DNA from: an uncultured cyanobacterium
Lineage (GTDB): Bacteria; Cyanobacteriota; Cyanobacteriia; PCC-6307; Cyanobiaceae
Assembly: GCA_903921295.1 (NCBI GenBank)
Contig: CAIXOZ010000182.1
Location: 1 to 14,244, forward strand
Direction of reading: 5' to 3'
DNA length: 14,244 nt
Part shown: piece by piece, positions 1 to 7,220 of the stretch
Numbering within the stretch: position 1 is the stretch's first letter
Layout of the letters: every line of letters begins with the position of its first letter
Made by a program: the position numbers and the translations under genes
Notes under the pieces: model-generated
What the model was told of the DNA's origin: nothing
What the model saw: the letters and a program-made list of their open reading frames with translations, nothing else
Database searches by the model: none

Positions 1-1
1 C

Positions 2-721
2 GAGAAACCGATCGCCGCCAGCCAGGAGGAGGCCGCCGATCTGATCCGCGCTGCTGAGACAGCCGGGTGCCTGCTGCAGGTGGGCCACATCGAGCGCTTC
101 AATCCGGCCTTCCGTGAGTTGGTCAAGGTGGTGGCCGGCGAGGAGGTGGTGGTCCTCGAGGCCCGTCGCCACAGTCCCAACCCCGACCGGGCCAACGACG
201 TGTCCGTGGTGCTGGATCTGATGATCCACGACATCGACCTGGTGCTGGAACTGGCGGGTGCCCCGGTCGAGCGCCTGGCGGCGGCCGGTGGTCGCAGCGC
301 TGAAGGGCCGATCGATTATGTGAATGCCACCCTCGGCTTCAGCAACGGCGTCGTCGCCAGCCTCACGGCCAGCAAGATGGCCCACCGAAAGATCCGCAGC
401 CTGAGCGCCCATTGCCGGAGCAGCTACGTCGAGACCGATTTTCTGAACCGCACGCTGCGCATCCACCGCCGCTCCAACCAGTCGGTGAGTGCTGACCACG
501 GTGAGCTCCTCTACCGCAACGACGGCTTCATCGAGGAGGTGAGCACCACGGCGATGGAGCCGCTCGCCGCCGAGCTCGAGCATTTTCTCCAGTGCGTGCG
601 CGGCCGTGAGCGGCCAGCCGTGGATGGCCTGCAGGCCTCCCGCGCCCTCCTGCTGGCCGATCTGATCGAACGCTGTGTGGAGCAGCCGAATCTCTGCATG
701 AGCCTCGACGCCCCGATCTGA
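2..721 (+). CDS. Gfo/Idh/MocA family NAD(P)-dependent oxidoreductase, 5' end cut by window
   Basis: The reading frame is open from base 2 to a TGA at 719-721, giving the last 239 residues; roughly 90 N-terminal residues with the nucleotide-binding Rossmann motif lie outside the window. The visible part begins with the family's EKP motif (catalytic lysine), continues as EKPIAASQEEAADLI, then has VGHIERFNPAF and the Asp-xxx-His motif DLMIHDIDL, which in this family helps position the sugar substrate and proton relay. The GHIERFNPA stretch resembles members acting on nucleotide sugars, such as the UDP-GlcNAc 3-dehydrogenases GnnA/WlbA, but the family is broad and the substrate cannot be assigned. 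The protein is probably cytoplasmic. A glycosyltransferase gene lies 3.4 kb downstream, which would fit envelope polysaccharide synthesis, but the two are not in one operon. Confidence 0.9.
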   Translation, partial: EKPIAASQEEAADLIRAAETAGCLLQVGHIERFNPAFRELVKVVAGEEVVVLEARRHSPNPDRANDVSVVLDLMIHDIDLVLELAGAPVERLAAAGGRSAEGPIDYVNATLGFSNGVVASLTASKMAHRKIRSLSAHCRSSYVETDFLNRTLRIHRRSNQSVSADHGELLYRNDGFIEEVSTTAMEPLAAELEHFLQCVRGRERPAVDGLQASRALLLADLIERCVEQPNLCMSLDAPI

Positions 722-738
722 GCGGGCGTAGGGCCCGC
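722..738. terminator. Short GC hairpin between convergent genes
   Basis: The inverted repeat GCGGGC (722-727) / GCCCGC (733-738) with a 5-base loop starts directly after the stop of the oxidoreductase gene and lies 24 bases past the stop of the convergent GH15-like gene. No clean T-tract follows on either strand (CCTTGCTT on the plus strand), so it is a candidate terminator serving one or both genes. Confidence 0.45.
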
Positions 739-762
739 CCTTGCTTGGCCTGCGCCGTCGCT

Positions 763-3700
763 TCAGGTCGGCCTGGTGGTCTCCGTGGTGGCTGTGGTCG
801 GCCCTGGATCGCCCAGACGGCTGCCGCTGTCGATGGCCGTGGTCAGTTCCTGCAGGGCGAGGATCTGCCAGCGCCGGCAGTCGGCCGGGGAGGCGCGGTA
901 GAAGCGATCCCAGGCATCGGCTTTGTGTTCGGGGTAGTCGTCGGCGGGCACCTCCGGGTGCTGCAGCTGCCAGCCCACCCGCACGGCATGGCCGATCACC
1001 ACATCGAGGGCGACGTCATCAGCCACCTGCACCTCCGGGTTGGCCGCAACGAAGGCCATCAGGGAGATCAGGGTCTCGACGCAGAGCTGGCGGTATTCCG
1101 GCGCCTCGATCTTGCTGAGCAGATGTTCGACCAGGGTGGCGAAATTGCGCTCCCCTGGCGTGTTGGCGCTGAGCAGCAGGGCGCTTTCCAGGCGGTTGCG
1201 GCGCTCCAGTTTGTCGCCGATCACCAGGCCGTGGCAGTGGTGCAGCAGATCCCAGAGGCCGGCATAGAAATCCTGGGGGACCCGCCGCAGGGCTCCGAGC
1301 CGTTGCCGGTGCTGGAGCCAGCAGTTCCCGCGCGGCAGCTCCTCCAGGGGGGCGGCCACTTCCCAGCGCACCCGACCGCGCAGGTGCAGCTGTTCCTTGC
1401 TCTTCAGCGCTTCGCGGGCATGGGAGGTGTCGGCCAGCACGGCTCGCAGGCGGCGGACGAGCGCATGGGGAGGCAGGCCGCACAAGGCCTCGAAGGCATC
1501 GATCGGGGAGAGATCCTCCTCGCTGGCCAGTTCACCCGTGAGCAGCAGCAGCAGTTGGCCGAGCTGCAGGGTGAAACTGCCCGTCAGCAGGGTCGGTTCC
1601 CGCCGGGCCAGGCTGTCGAGGGCCAGCAGCAGCTCCTGTTGCAGCATCCACTCACGTCCGTCCTCGCCACTGAAGCGTCGGATCATCGAGGCGATCACCA
1701 GGCTGCCCTGGGGTTCGCTGATCAGTGAATCGCGGGTGTAGTTGCGACCCACCACCACTTGCTGACGCCGCAGCAGCAGGTCCGTGAGGGCATCCTCCAG
1801 CTGGGGGTGCACCAGGCCCATGACGCCGGCACAGCGGCGCACCACATTCCAGTCACCTTCGGACAGGGCCCGTCGGTAGACCTCCTCGACCAGGCTCTGC
1901 AGGCGCAGGGGCCCGCTGCTGGTCGGTCCCTGCAGGATCGCCGTCGGCCCGAGGCGGTGCACCAGCTGCTCCAGCACCTCTCCCTGCTCCTGCAGGGAGG
2001 TGCTCAGCCAGAGGCGATCGGCCAGGTCTCCGATCGAGATGTCCTCCAGCTCCTGCTCTTCCAGTCCGGTCAGGGGCTGGCGACTGGTGCTGGCCCGCAG
2101 GGGCAGGCTGCGCGGTTCTCTGGCGCCCGGGTTGGCCACGGCCTGCTCGGGCAGCGTCATCCAGCTGGCCTGATCCATCAGGGCCGACAGCGGCGCCAGC
2201 TGCACCGCCAGCCCCTCGAGCAGGCCCGTGCTCAGGGTGTGGCCAAGGCTCAGGAAGGCCTCCGGATCGCGATGGAAGACGGCCTCCTCCACGGGGATCA
2301 GCAACAGGGGCTGGCCGGGGCCCCGCCAGTGACGTTGCAGCAGGGTCACTTCGGCGATCACGGTGTCCACCAGCAGGCGCGGATCGTCGGCGAGATAGAA
2401 GGTGCCCTCCTCGAGCACCGCCGGCAGCACTGCGATCGTCTCCTCACCGTGGCGGTAGAGGCGGGCTGTAGCCATCGTCTCCATCCGCACCGCGGGATGT
2501 CCGCCCAGGCCGAGACGGGGGTTGGCGCCCACAGCGGCCATCCTTTCGGTCAGCTCCTTCGAGGCGGCGATGCGCACGGCCGGGGTCTGGTCAGGGCGCT
2601 CCACCGGCAGCCCCGCCGAGAGCAGCGCCTCCGCCACGGCGGCACTCCGCGGGATCAGGGCCACCAGCACCTCGTCGGCCCCGAGGGGGCTGGGATGGCG
2701 GCGGGCGCTGGGATCGAGATCCTCCGGCAGTACCAGACCGTTGAGCAGCAGGTCGCCCAGCCAGGTGAGGCTCTGGGTCCAGAGCAGGGGCACGTTGGCA
2801 TTGGCGACCCGCTCCTGGGTGCCGGGTTGGCGCCGTTCCGCGGTCACAGCATCGGCCGGCACGACATAGAGCTCCGGCAGCAGGCCGATGCCGTCCTTCT
2901 CCACCGCCAGGGTGCTGAGGTGCCGGCGCCAGGTCCAGGCCTCCTGCCAGCGCCCCTCCATGGCGGCGGTCACCAGCTCGTAGGCCAGGAACAGGGGCCA
3001 CTCACATTCGATCCCCTCGAATTCGGCCAGTTCCTCCTGCTCGTAGTGCAGGCGGGTGTGGTCCTCGACCACGGTCTGGTGACCATCCCTCCGGAATCGC
3101 TTGTAGCCGTAGGCGCCGCCGAGATCCTTGCGGATCTTGGCCCGGGTGCGGGCCACCAGCTGGGGATCCTCCACGGCCCAGGCCGGGTAGCCGATCACCG
3201 AGAGGCAGGCACTGTCGGCTTCCTTGCTCGCCGATTCCCAGGGCAGCAGACCCTGCAGGGCACGCCGCAGCCGCACGATCGCGTCGTGGGGAACGAGCAG
3301 GGCACCGCTGCCATCGCCATGGGGGCCGTAGAGATCGAGGCCATCGAGCGCCTCGAGGGCGGCCTTCACCAGGCCGATCGAGCTGGCATTGCGTTCCGGC
3401 AGGCCGTGGTTGCCTTTGTCGCCCCGTTCCCAGATCCCGTAATCGGCGACCCGGTAAGCCCGGGCCACGTAATAGACGAGGTTCTGGACGAAGTCCTGTT
3501 CATGGCGGCTCTGGATCACCACCAGCCCCGATCGGGTCAGCTGGGCCAGTTGCAGCAGAAACACCGCCGTGGCATCGAGCTGCAGGTGGCCCCAGCCGTC
3601 ATCGGGCACCACCGGCAGGCCGGTGCCGGTGTCGAACTTGGCGTGGATGGCGTCGAGGTGATGCAGGCTTTCCTTGAAGCGCTCCACCTTGGCGGCCTGG

Positions 3701-4119
3701 CGCATCATCGCCATCAGCAGGCCGCGCATCAGCTGACGCACCCGCTGCTCCAGCTCGTAGCCCCGGGTGCTCTCCCCGCGCAGGCGCCGGTGGGCCAGGG
3801 CCAGCCCCCAGACGCATTGGATCGAGTAAACGCAGTCGCGCACCCAGGCATCGCCGTAGTTGCCGTGCACGGTGTTGGCGGTGCTGGCGGGCAGCAGGCC
3901 GCTGATCGGGTGCTGCCGGGAGAGCACCACCTGCTCCACCTGGCGGTCCATCTCCTGAAGCAGGGCCCAGGCCTGCGCCGGGTCATGCCGCAGCGGCTGG
4001 TCGGGCTCGGAGTTCAGGGGTTGGCTGGGCAGGGGAGAACTGGCGATCGGCATCCTTACGGGGGCCAGGGGGGCAATGTGCCCAGGCAACCGTGGGGGCT
4101 GCCTGAAGGTGTGACCCAT
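763..4119 (-). CDS. GH15 / phosphorylase kinase alpha-like glycoside hydrolase, 1118 aa
   Basis: The N-terminal part carries the hallmarks of the GH15 (glucoamylase/phosphorylase kinase alpha) alpha/alpha barrel: GNYGDAWVRDCV near residues 86-97, DGWGHLQLDATA near 174-184, WERGDKGNHG near 230-239, the acid-rich GIECEWPLF near 369-377 (E371 and E373 are candidate catalytic acids) and LLPELYVV near 413-420 (E416, candidate second carboxylate). Members hydrolyse terminal alpha-glucosidic bonds or bind glucans, so a role in glycogen or oligosaccharide turnover is likely but unproven. The last 690 residues or so match nothing I recognise. No signal peptide or membrane segment is evident. I chose ATG at 4119 because GGAGAAGGAG lies just upstream; an ATG at 4149 would add 10 residues and make its codon overlap the start of the divergent glycosyltransferase gene. 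The gene appears monocistronic. Confidence 0.85.
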   Translation of the reverse strand: MGHTFRQPPRLPGHIAPLAPVRMPIASSPLPSQPLNSEPDQPLRHDPAQAWALLQEMDRQVEQVVLSRQHPISGLLPASTANTVHGNYGDAWVRDCVYSIQCVWGLALAHRRLRGESTRGYELEQRVRQLMRGLLMAMMRQAAKVERFKESLHHLDAIHAKFDTGTGLPVVPDDGWGHLQLDATAVFLLQLAQLTRSGLVVIQSRHEQDFVQNLVYYVARAYRVADYGIWERGDKGNHGLPERNASSIGLVKAALEALDGLDLYGPHGDGSGALLVPHDAIVRLRRALQGLLPWESASKEADSACLSVIGYPAWAVEDPQLVARTRAKIRKDLGGAYGYKRFRRDGHQTVVEDHTRLHYEQEELAEFEGIECEWPLFLAYELVTAAMEGRWQEAWTWRRHLSTLAVEKDGIGLLPELYVVPADAVTAERRQPGTQERVANANVPLLWTQSLTWLGDLLLNGLVLPEDLDPSARRHPSPLGADEVLVALIPRSAAVAEALLSAGLPVERPDQTPAVRIAASKELTERMAAVGANPRLGLGGHPAVRMETMATARLYRHGEETIAVLPAVLEEGTFYLADDPRLLVDTVIAEVTLLQRHWRGPGQPLLLIPVEEAVFHRDPEAFLSLGHTLSTGLLEGLAVQLAPLSALMDQASWMTLPEQAVANPGAREPRSLPLRASTSRQPLTGLEEQELEDISIGDLADRLWLSTSLQEQGEVLEQLVHRLGPTAILQGPTSSGPLRLQSLVEEVYRRALSEGDWNVVRRCAGVMGLVHPQLEDALTDLLLRRQQVVVGRNYTRDSLISEPQGSLVIASMIRRFSGEDGREWMLQQELLLALDSLARREPTLLTGSFTLQLGQLLLLLTGELASEEDLSPIDAFEALCGLPPHALVRRLRAVLADTSHAREALKSKEQLHLRGRVRWEVAAPLEELPRGNCWLQHRQRLGALRRVPQDFYAGLWDLLHHCHGLVIGDKLERRNRLESALLLSANTPGERNFATLVEHLLSKIEAPEYRQLCVETLISLMAFVAANPEVQVADDVALDVVIGHAVRVGWQLQHPEVPADDYPEHKADAWDRFYRASPADCRRWQILALQELTTAIDSGSRLGDPGPTTATTETTRPT

Positions 4120-4120
4120 A

Positions 4121-4138
4121 GATTCTCCTTCTCCATCT
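4121..4138 (-). promoter_or_regulatory. Shine-Dalgarno that decides the start of the GH15-like gene
   Basis: On the minus strand the bases before the ATG at 4119 read GGAGAAGGAGAATCT, a strong purine-rich ribosome binding site at good spacing. The alternative ATG at 4149 has no such site, so the shorter protein is preferred. Confidence 0.6.
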
Positions 4139-4147
4139 GACCCCGCC

Positions 4148-4921
4148 ATGGCATCGAAGGCAACCGATCCCGGGGCTGCTGTGCCGGGTCCGAAGGATCC
4201 GCTTCCGTGCTGTCAGCGTCTGACCGTGCTGGGAATTCCGGCGGATGCCTGTCCGGATGCCCTGGCTGCGGCCCTGGCCCTGCAGGCCCGTGGAGGTGGC
4301 CAGATCGTCACCCTCAATGCCGAGATGACGATGGTGGCCCGCGAGCAGCCGGAGCTCGGCGCTGTGATCCGCCAGGCGGAGCTGGTGATTCCTGACGGTG
4401 CCGGAGTGGTCTGGGCCCTGGGCCGCCAGGGGGTGCGGGTGCGCCGCAGCCCCGGCATCGAGCTGGCGGCTGATCTGCTCGCCCATGCGGAACGGGTCGG
4501 CTGGCGCGTGGCGCTGGTCGGTGCGTCTCCGCCGGTGATGGAGGTGTTGCTGGAGCGTCTGCGCGAGCGCCATCCGTCTCTGCAGATCGTGCTGGCAGTG
4601 CACGGCTACCAGGAGCCCTCCGCCTGGCCGGCGATCGAACAGAGCCTGCAGTCCGGGCAACCGGATCTGGTGCTGGTCGCCCTTGGCGTACCGCGCCAGG
4701 AAACCTGGTCCCTGCGGCTCAGGCAGGGCCAGCCGGGGTTATGGATGGGCGTCGGCGGCAGCTTTGATGTCTGGTCCGGCAGCAAGAAACGCGCGCCTGC
4801 CTGGATGGGGCGCCTGCAGATCGAATGGCTCTACCGCCTCGTGCAGGAACCGGCGCGCTGGCGGCGGATGCTGGCCCTGCCGGCCTTCGCCTGGGCGGTG
4901 CTGAGGGAACGGCGCGCCTGA
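4148..4921 (+). CDS. WecG/TagA/CpsF family glycosyltransferase
   Basis: This 257-residue protein has the full family pattern. VTLNAEM (T55, N57) and IPDGAGV (D83) correspond to the active-site Thr, Asn and catalytic-base Asp of TagA/TarA. These are followed by RSPGIEL, ALGVPRQE near 178-184, and the C-terminal signature GVGGSFDVWSG...RAPAWMGRLQIEWLYRLVQEP at about 201-235. Family members transfer N-acetylmannosamine(uronic acid) or a similar sugar from a UDP donor to a polyprenyl-linked acceptor at the inner membrane face, during wall teichoic acid, enterobacterial common antigen or exopolysaccharide synthesis. The acceptor here is unknown. The homologous core begins near residue 25 and the start has no clear ribosome binding site, so a GTG at 4181 is possible. 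It is divergent from the GH15-like gene and convergent with psbK. Confidence 0.92.
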   Translation: MASKATDPGAAVPGPKDPLPCCQRLTVLGIPADACPDALAAALALQARGGGQIVTLNAEMTMVAREQPELGAVIRQAELVIPDGAGVVWALGRQGVRVRRSPGIELAADLLAHAERVGWRVALVGASPPVMEVLLERLRERHPSLQIVLAVHGYQEPSAWPAIEQSLQSGQPDLVLVALGVPRQETWSLRLRQGQPGLWMGVGGSFDVWSGSKKRAPAWMGRLQIEWLYRLVQEPARWRRMLALPAFAWAVLRERRA

Positions 4922-4932
4922 GGTGCGCCCAT

Positions 4933-4963
4933 AAAAAATCCGGGGCACGCTGGCAGCGGCCCC
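4933..4963 (-). terminator. Intrinsic terminator of psbK (tgt-psbK unit)
   Basis: Read on the minus strand, GGGGC CGCT - GCC - AGCG (bulged T) GCCCC is followed by GGA and six T residues (complement of 4933-4938). This is a classical Rho-independent terminator 45 bases after the psbK stop. On the plus strand the hairpin lacks a T-tract, so it mainly serves the leftward genes, although it sits 21 bases past the stop of the glycosyltransferase gene. Confidence 0.85.
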
Positions 4964-5008
4964 AGACGGGAAATCAGGGTGTGTCGGCGCGGGGTGCTGG
5001 GATCCGCT

Positions 5009-5170
5009 TCAGCGGAAGCCGACCGAGGCCTGCCACACAAAGGCGAGCAGCAGGAAGAACAGCGGAATGATGGGCAGGATGTCCACCAGAGGGCCGAAGG
5101 CCTGATAGGCCTCGGGCAGCTGGGCCATCGTGTGGAAGGCGGAGGACGCCAGCAGCGCAGAAAGGGCCAT
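5009..5170 (-). CDS. psbK: Photosystem II reaction center protein K
   Basis: The C-terminal 37 residues, starting QLPEAYQAFGPLVDILP and ending LAFVWQASVGFR, match mature PsbK, including its usual mature length of 37 residues. PsbK is a single-span subunit of the photosystem II core near CP43 and takes part in assembly, stability and plastoquinone binding. The helix runs through ILPIIPLFFLLLAFVW. The preceding 16 or so residues are a precursor segment that is normally removed before the LPEAY region. I chose ATG at 5170 (53 aa precursor); ATG at 5182 adds four residues, and neither has a clear ribosome binding site. The gene lies 32 bases after the stop of tgt on the same strand, so read-through from tgt is plausible, and a strong terminator follows it. 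A promoter inside the end of tgt cannot be excluded. Confidence 0.93.
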   Translation of the reverse strand: MALSALLASSAFHTMAQLPEAYQAFGPLVDILPIIPLFFLLLAFVWQASVGFR

Positions 5171-5202
5171 CCCTGGTCGCATCGGACAGTGGTGGATGGA
5201 AG

Positions 5203-6369
5203 CTACCACGTGTGAGCGGCCGGGGAGTCGGGCTCCCAAGGAGCGAAATCCTCTGAAAAGGAACCCTCGCGAATCGCCTGTGCCATCGCCGTGGTGAAAC
5301 GGATCAGCTGGGTCAGGTTGTGCAGGCTGAGCAGGGTGCGGCCGAGCATCTCGTCGCAGCGGATCAGGTGGTGCAGGTAGGCGCGGCTGTGGTTGCGGCA
5401 GGCGACGCAGGGGCAGCTGGCGTCAAGCGGGGTGTGGTCATGGCGGAAGCGGGCATTGCGAAGGTTCCAGCGTTCGCCGCCCACCAGGGCGGTGCCGTGT
5501 CGCCCGAGGCGGGTGGGCAGCACGCAGTCGAAGAGGTCGAAGCCGTGGGCCACCGCCACGGCCATTTCCCGCAGGCTGCCGACGCCCATCAGGTAGTGGG
5601 GCACCCCCTCGGGCAGCAACGGCCCCACTTCCCGCACGATCCGGTGCATCTCCTCCACCGGCTCTCCGACGCTGACCCCGCCCACGGCGATGCCGGGCAG
5701 ATTCAGGCTGGCCACGAAGCGGGCCGACTCCTGGCGCAGGCGTGGGAAACAGCCTCCCTGGACGATGCCGAACAGAGCCTGGTCGGGGCGTTGGTGGGCG
5801 CTGATGCAGCGCTCCAGCCAGCTGTGGGTGCGGCGGCAGGCCAGGGCCACCTCCGTCTCGCTGGCCGGATAGGGGGGGCACTGGTCGAAGGCCATCACCA
5901 CATCGGCGCCGAGGGCCATCTGGATCTCCATCGACCGCTCCGGGGTCAGGGTGATCCGGGCGCCGTCACGGGGGGACCGGAAGGTGACGCCGTCGTCATT
6001 GATCGTATTGATCGCCCCCAGGCTGAACACCTGGAAGCCTCCGGAGTCCGTGAGCAGCGGACCCTGCCAGCCCATGAACCGATGCAGGCCACCGGCCTCC
6101 TGCACCACCGCCTCGCCCGGTTGCAGGTGCAGGTGGTAGGTGTTGGCCAGCACCATCGCGGCGCCGGTCTCAGCGAGCTGGGCCGGGCTCACGCCCTTGA
6201 CGGTGGCCAGGGTCCCCACCGGCATGAACCGTGGGGTCTGCACCGGGCCATGGGGGGTGTGAAAGGTGCCGCAGCGGGCGGCGGTGCGGCCGCAGCGGTG
6301 CTGGATCGTGAACGCAAAGGGAGGGGCTTCGCCGGCCGAGGCGTCGGAAGCCGTCGCAGAGGTCGGCAT
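5203..6369 (-). CDS. tgt: tRNA-guanine transglycosylase (queuine tRNA-ribosyltransferase)
   Basis: This 388-residue protein, of normal length for the bacterial enzyme, exchanges guanine 34 in GUN anticodons for preQ1 on the way to queuosine. Visible motifs are LLTDSGGFQVFSL with D108 (general acid/base), the base-pocket segments FDQCPPYPAS and GIVQGG, GGVSVGEP, YLMGVG, and FDCVLPTRLGRHG with D281 as the covalent nucleophile. The zinc site C319-x-C321-x2-C324-x25-H350 is complete, so the enzyme should be active. The first 17 residues are a low-similarity extension before the usual start of homology (FTIQHR...). It is divergent from cobS across a 35-base gap and probably co-transcribed with psbK. 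Confidence 0.97.
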   Translation of the reverse strand: MPTSATASDASAGEAPPFAFTIQHRCGRTAARCGTFHTPHGPVQTPRFMPVGTLATVKGVSPAQLAETGAAMVLANTYHLHLQPGEAVVQEAGGLHRFMGWQGPLLTDSGGFQVFSLGAINTINDDGVTFRSPRDGARITLTPERSMEIQMALGADVVMAFDQCPPYPASETEVALACRRTHSWLERCISAHQRPDQALFGIVQGGCFPRLRQESARFVASLNLPGIAVGGVSVGEPVEEMHRIVREVGPLLPEGVPHYLMGVGSLREMAVAVAHGFDLFDCVLPTRLGRHGTALVGGERWNLRNARFRHDHTPLDASCPCVACRNHSRAYLHHLIRCDEMLGRTLLSLHNLTQLIRFTTAMAQAIREGSFSEDFAPWEPDSPAAHTW

Positions 6370-6404
6370 GGTTCTGACGCTACGCGGCGCCCCGGGAGGG
6401 GAGG

Positions 6405-7220
6405 ATGCCTCTGAACTGCAGCACCGCCGGAGCCTGCGTGTCCCCTGCCGGATCCTCCCCGTCGGGGCCCCGCCTCCCCGTGCCGCTCTGGCTGCGCGAT
6501 CTTGCCGGGGCCTGGATCTTCTACAGCGTTCTGCCGGCCTGGCCAGGGCTGCAGCCTCGATTTGAGCGCATCGCCCGCTTCGCTCCCTGGATCGGGCTGC
6601 TGCTGGGGCTGGTGCAGGCGTGGCTCTGGCTGCTGCTGCAGGGCCGGGTGCCGCTGGCGGCCCAGGTGGCGCTCGTGCTCGCTCTGGGGATCACGCTCAG
6701 CGGCGGTCTGCATCTCGATGGCGTGATGGACACCGCCGATGGCCTGGCCGCCGGTGATCGCTGTCTGGAGGCGATGGAGGACAGCCGGGTCGGAGCCAGT
6801 GGCGTTCAGGCCCTGCTGGTGCTGGTGCTGTTGCGGGGCGCCGCCCTGGTCTGCCTGGGTGTCGGGGCACCGGCGGCCCTGCTCTGGGCAGGTTTCTGGA
6901 GTCGGGCTTCGCCGCTGCTGGCGATGGCCTGCTTTCCCTATCTCCGCCCCGAGGGTGGCAGCGCTGCGTTCCATCGCGCCCATTGGCGGGGCCTGGGCCG
7001 CGAAGGCCGGCCGACACTCCTGGCTCTGGTGTTGTTGCTGGCCCTGCCTGGGGCGGCCTGGTCGTTCGCTCTTGCTGCGGCCTTGCCGGCGCTGGTGGTG
7101 CCCTTCTGGCTCGGTCGGCGGCTCGGTGGCCACAGCGGTGACAGCTACGGCGCCTGCGTGGAGTGGAGTGAAGCCGTGGCGCTGCTGTTGGTCGCCCTGG
7201 TCAGGGTGCTGCAGCGCTGA
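6405..7220 (+). CDS. cobS: Adenosylcobinamide-GDP ribazoletransferase (cobalamin synthase)
   Basis: CobS joins adenosylcobinamide-GDP with alpha-ribazole (or its phosphate) in the membrane, the last assembly reaction of cobamide synthesis. The 271-residue product has the family's signature GGLHLDGVMDTADGL at 100-114, then LEAMEDSRVGASG near 121-133 and the C-terminal GGHSGDSYGACVEWSEA near 241-257. In between are several hydrophobic segments (about 60-78, 85-100, 136-160, 205-233 and 257-267), as expected for an integral membrane enzyme. The start ATG at 6405 is preceded by GGGAGGGGAGG; a GTG at 6480 lies nearer the start of homology (PLWLRD). No cobalamin riboswitch fits in the 35 bases shared with the divergent tgt. 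The 3' end overlaps the kinase gene on the other strand by 20 bases. Confidence 0.93.
   Translation: MPLNCSTAGACVSPAGSSPSGPRLPVPLWLRDLAGAWIFYSVLPAWPGLQPRFERIARFAPWIGLLLGLVQAWLWLLLQGRVPLAAQVALVLALGITLSGGLHLDGVMDTADGLAAGDRCLEAMEDSRVGASGVQALLVLVLLRGAALVCLGVGAPAALLWAGFWSRASPLLAMACFPYLRPEGGSAAFHRAHWRGLGREGRPTLLALVLLLALPGAAWSFALAAALPALVVPFWLGRRLGGHSGDSYGACVEWSEAVALLLVALVRVLQR

Noticed and set aside
1759..4140. 793-residue open frame on the plus strand opposite the GH15-like gene, and a 327-residue one at 745-1728
   Set aside because: They are rich in Gln, His, Gly and Arg with no family motifs and lie wholly antisense to a gene with clear conserved motifs. Long antisense frames are expected in GC-rich coding DNA.
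6370..6404. Possible cobalamin riboswitch before cobS
   Set aside because: Only 35 bases separate the divergent tgt and cobS starts, far too short for a cobalamin riboswitch, and no B12-box is visible there.
5320..6414. 364-residue plus-strand frame opposite tgt
   Set aside because: Low-complexity His/Gly/Ala composition, and the opposite strand encodes a complete TGT with all catalytic residues.
6189..7133. 314-residue minus-strand frame opposite cobS and the start of tgt
   Set aside because: Gln/Pro/Arg-rich shadow frame without any recognisable motif.
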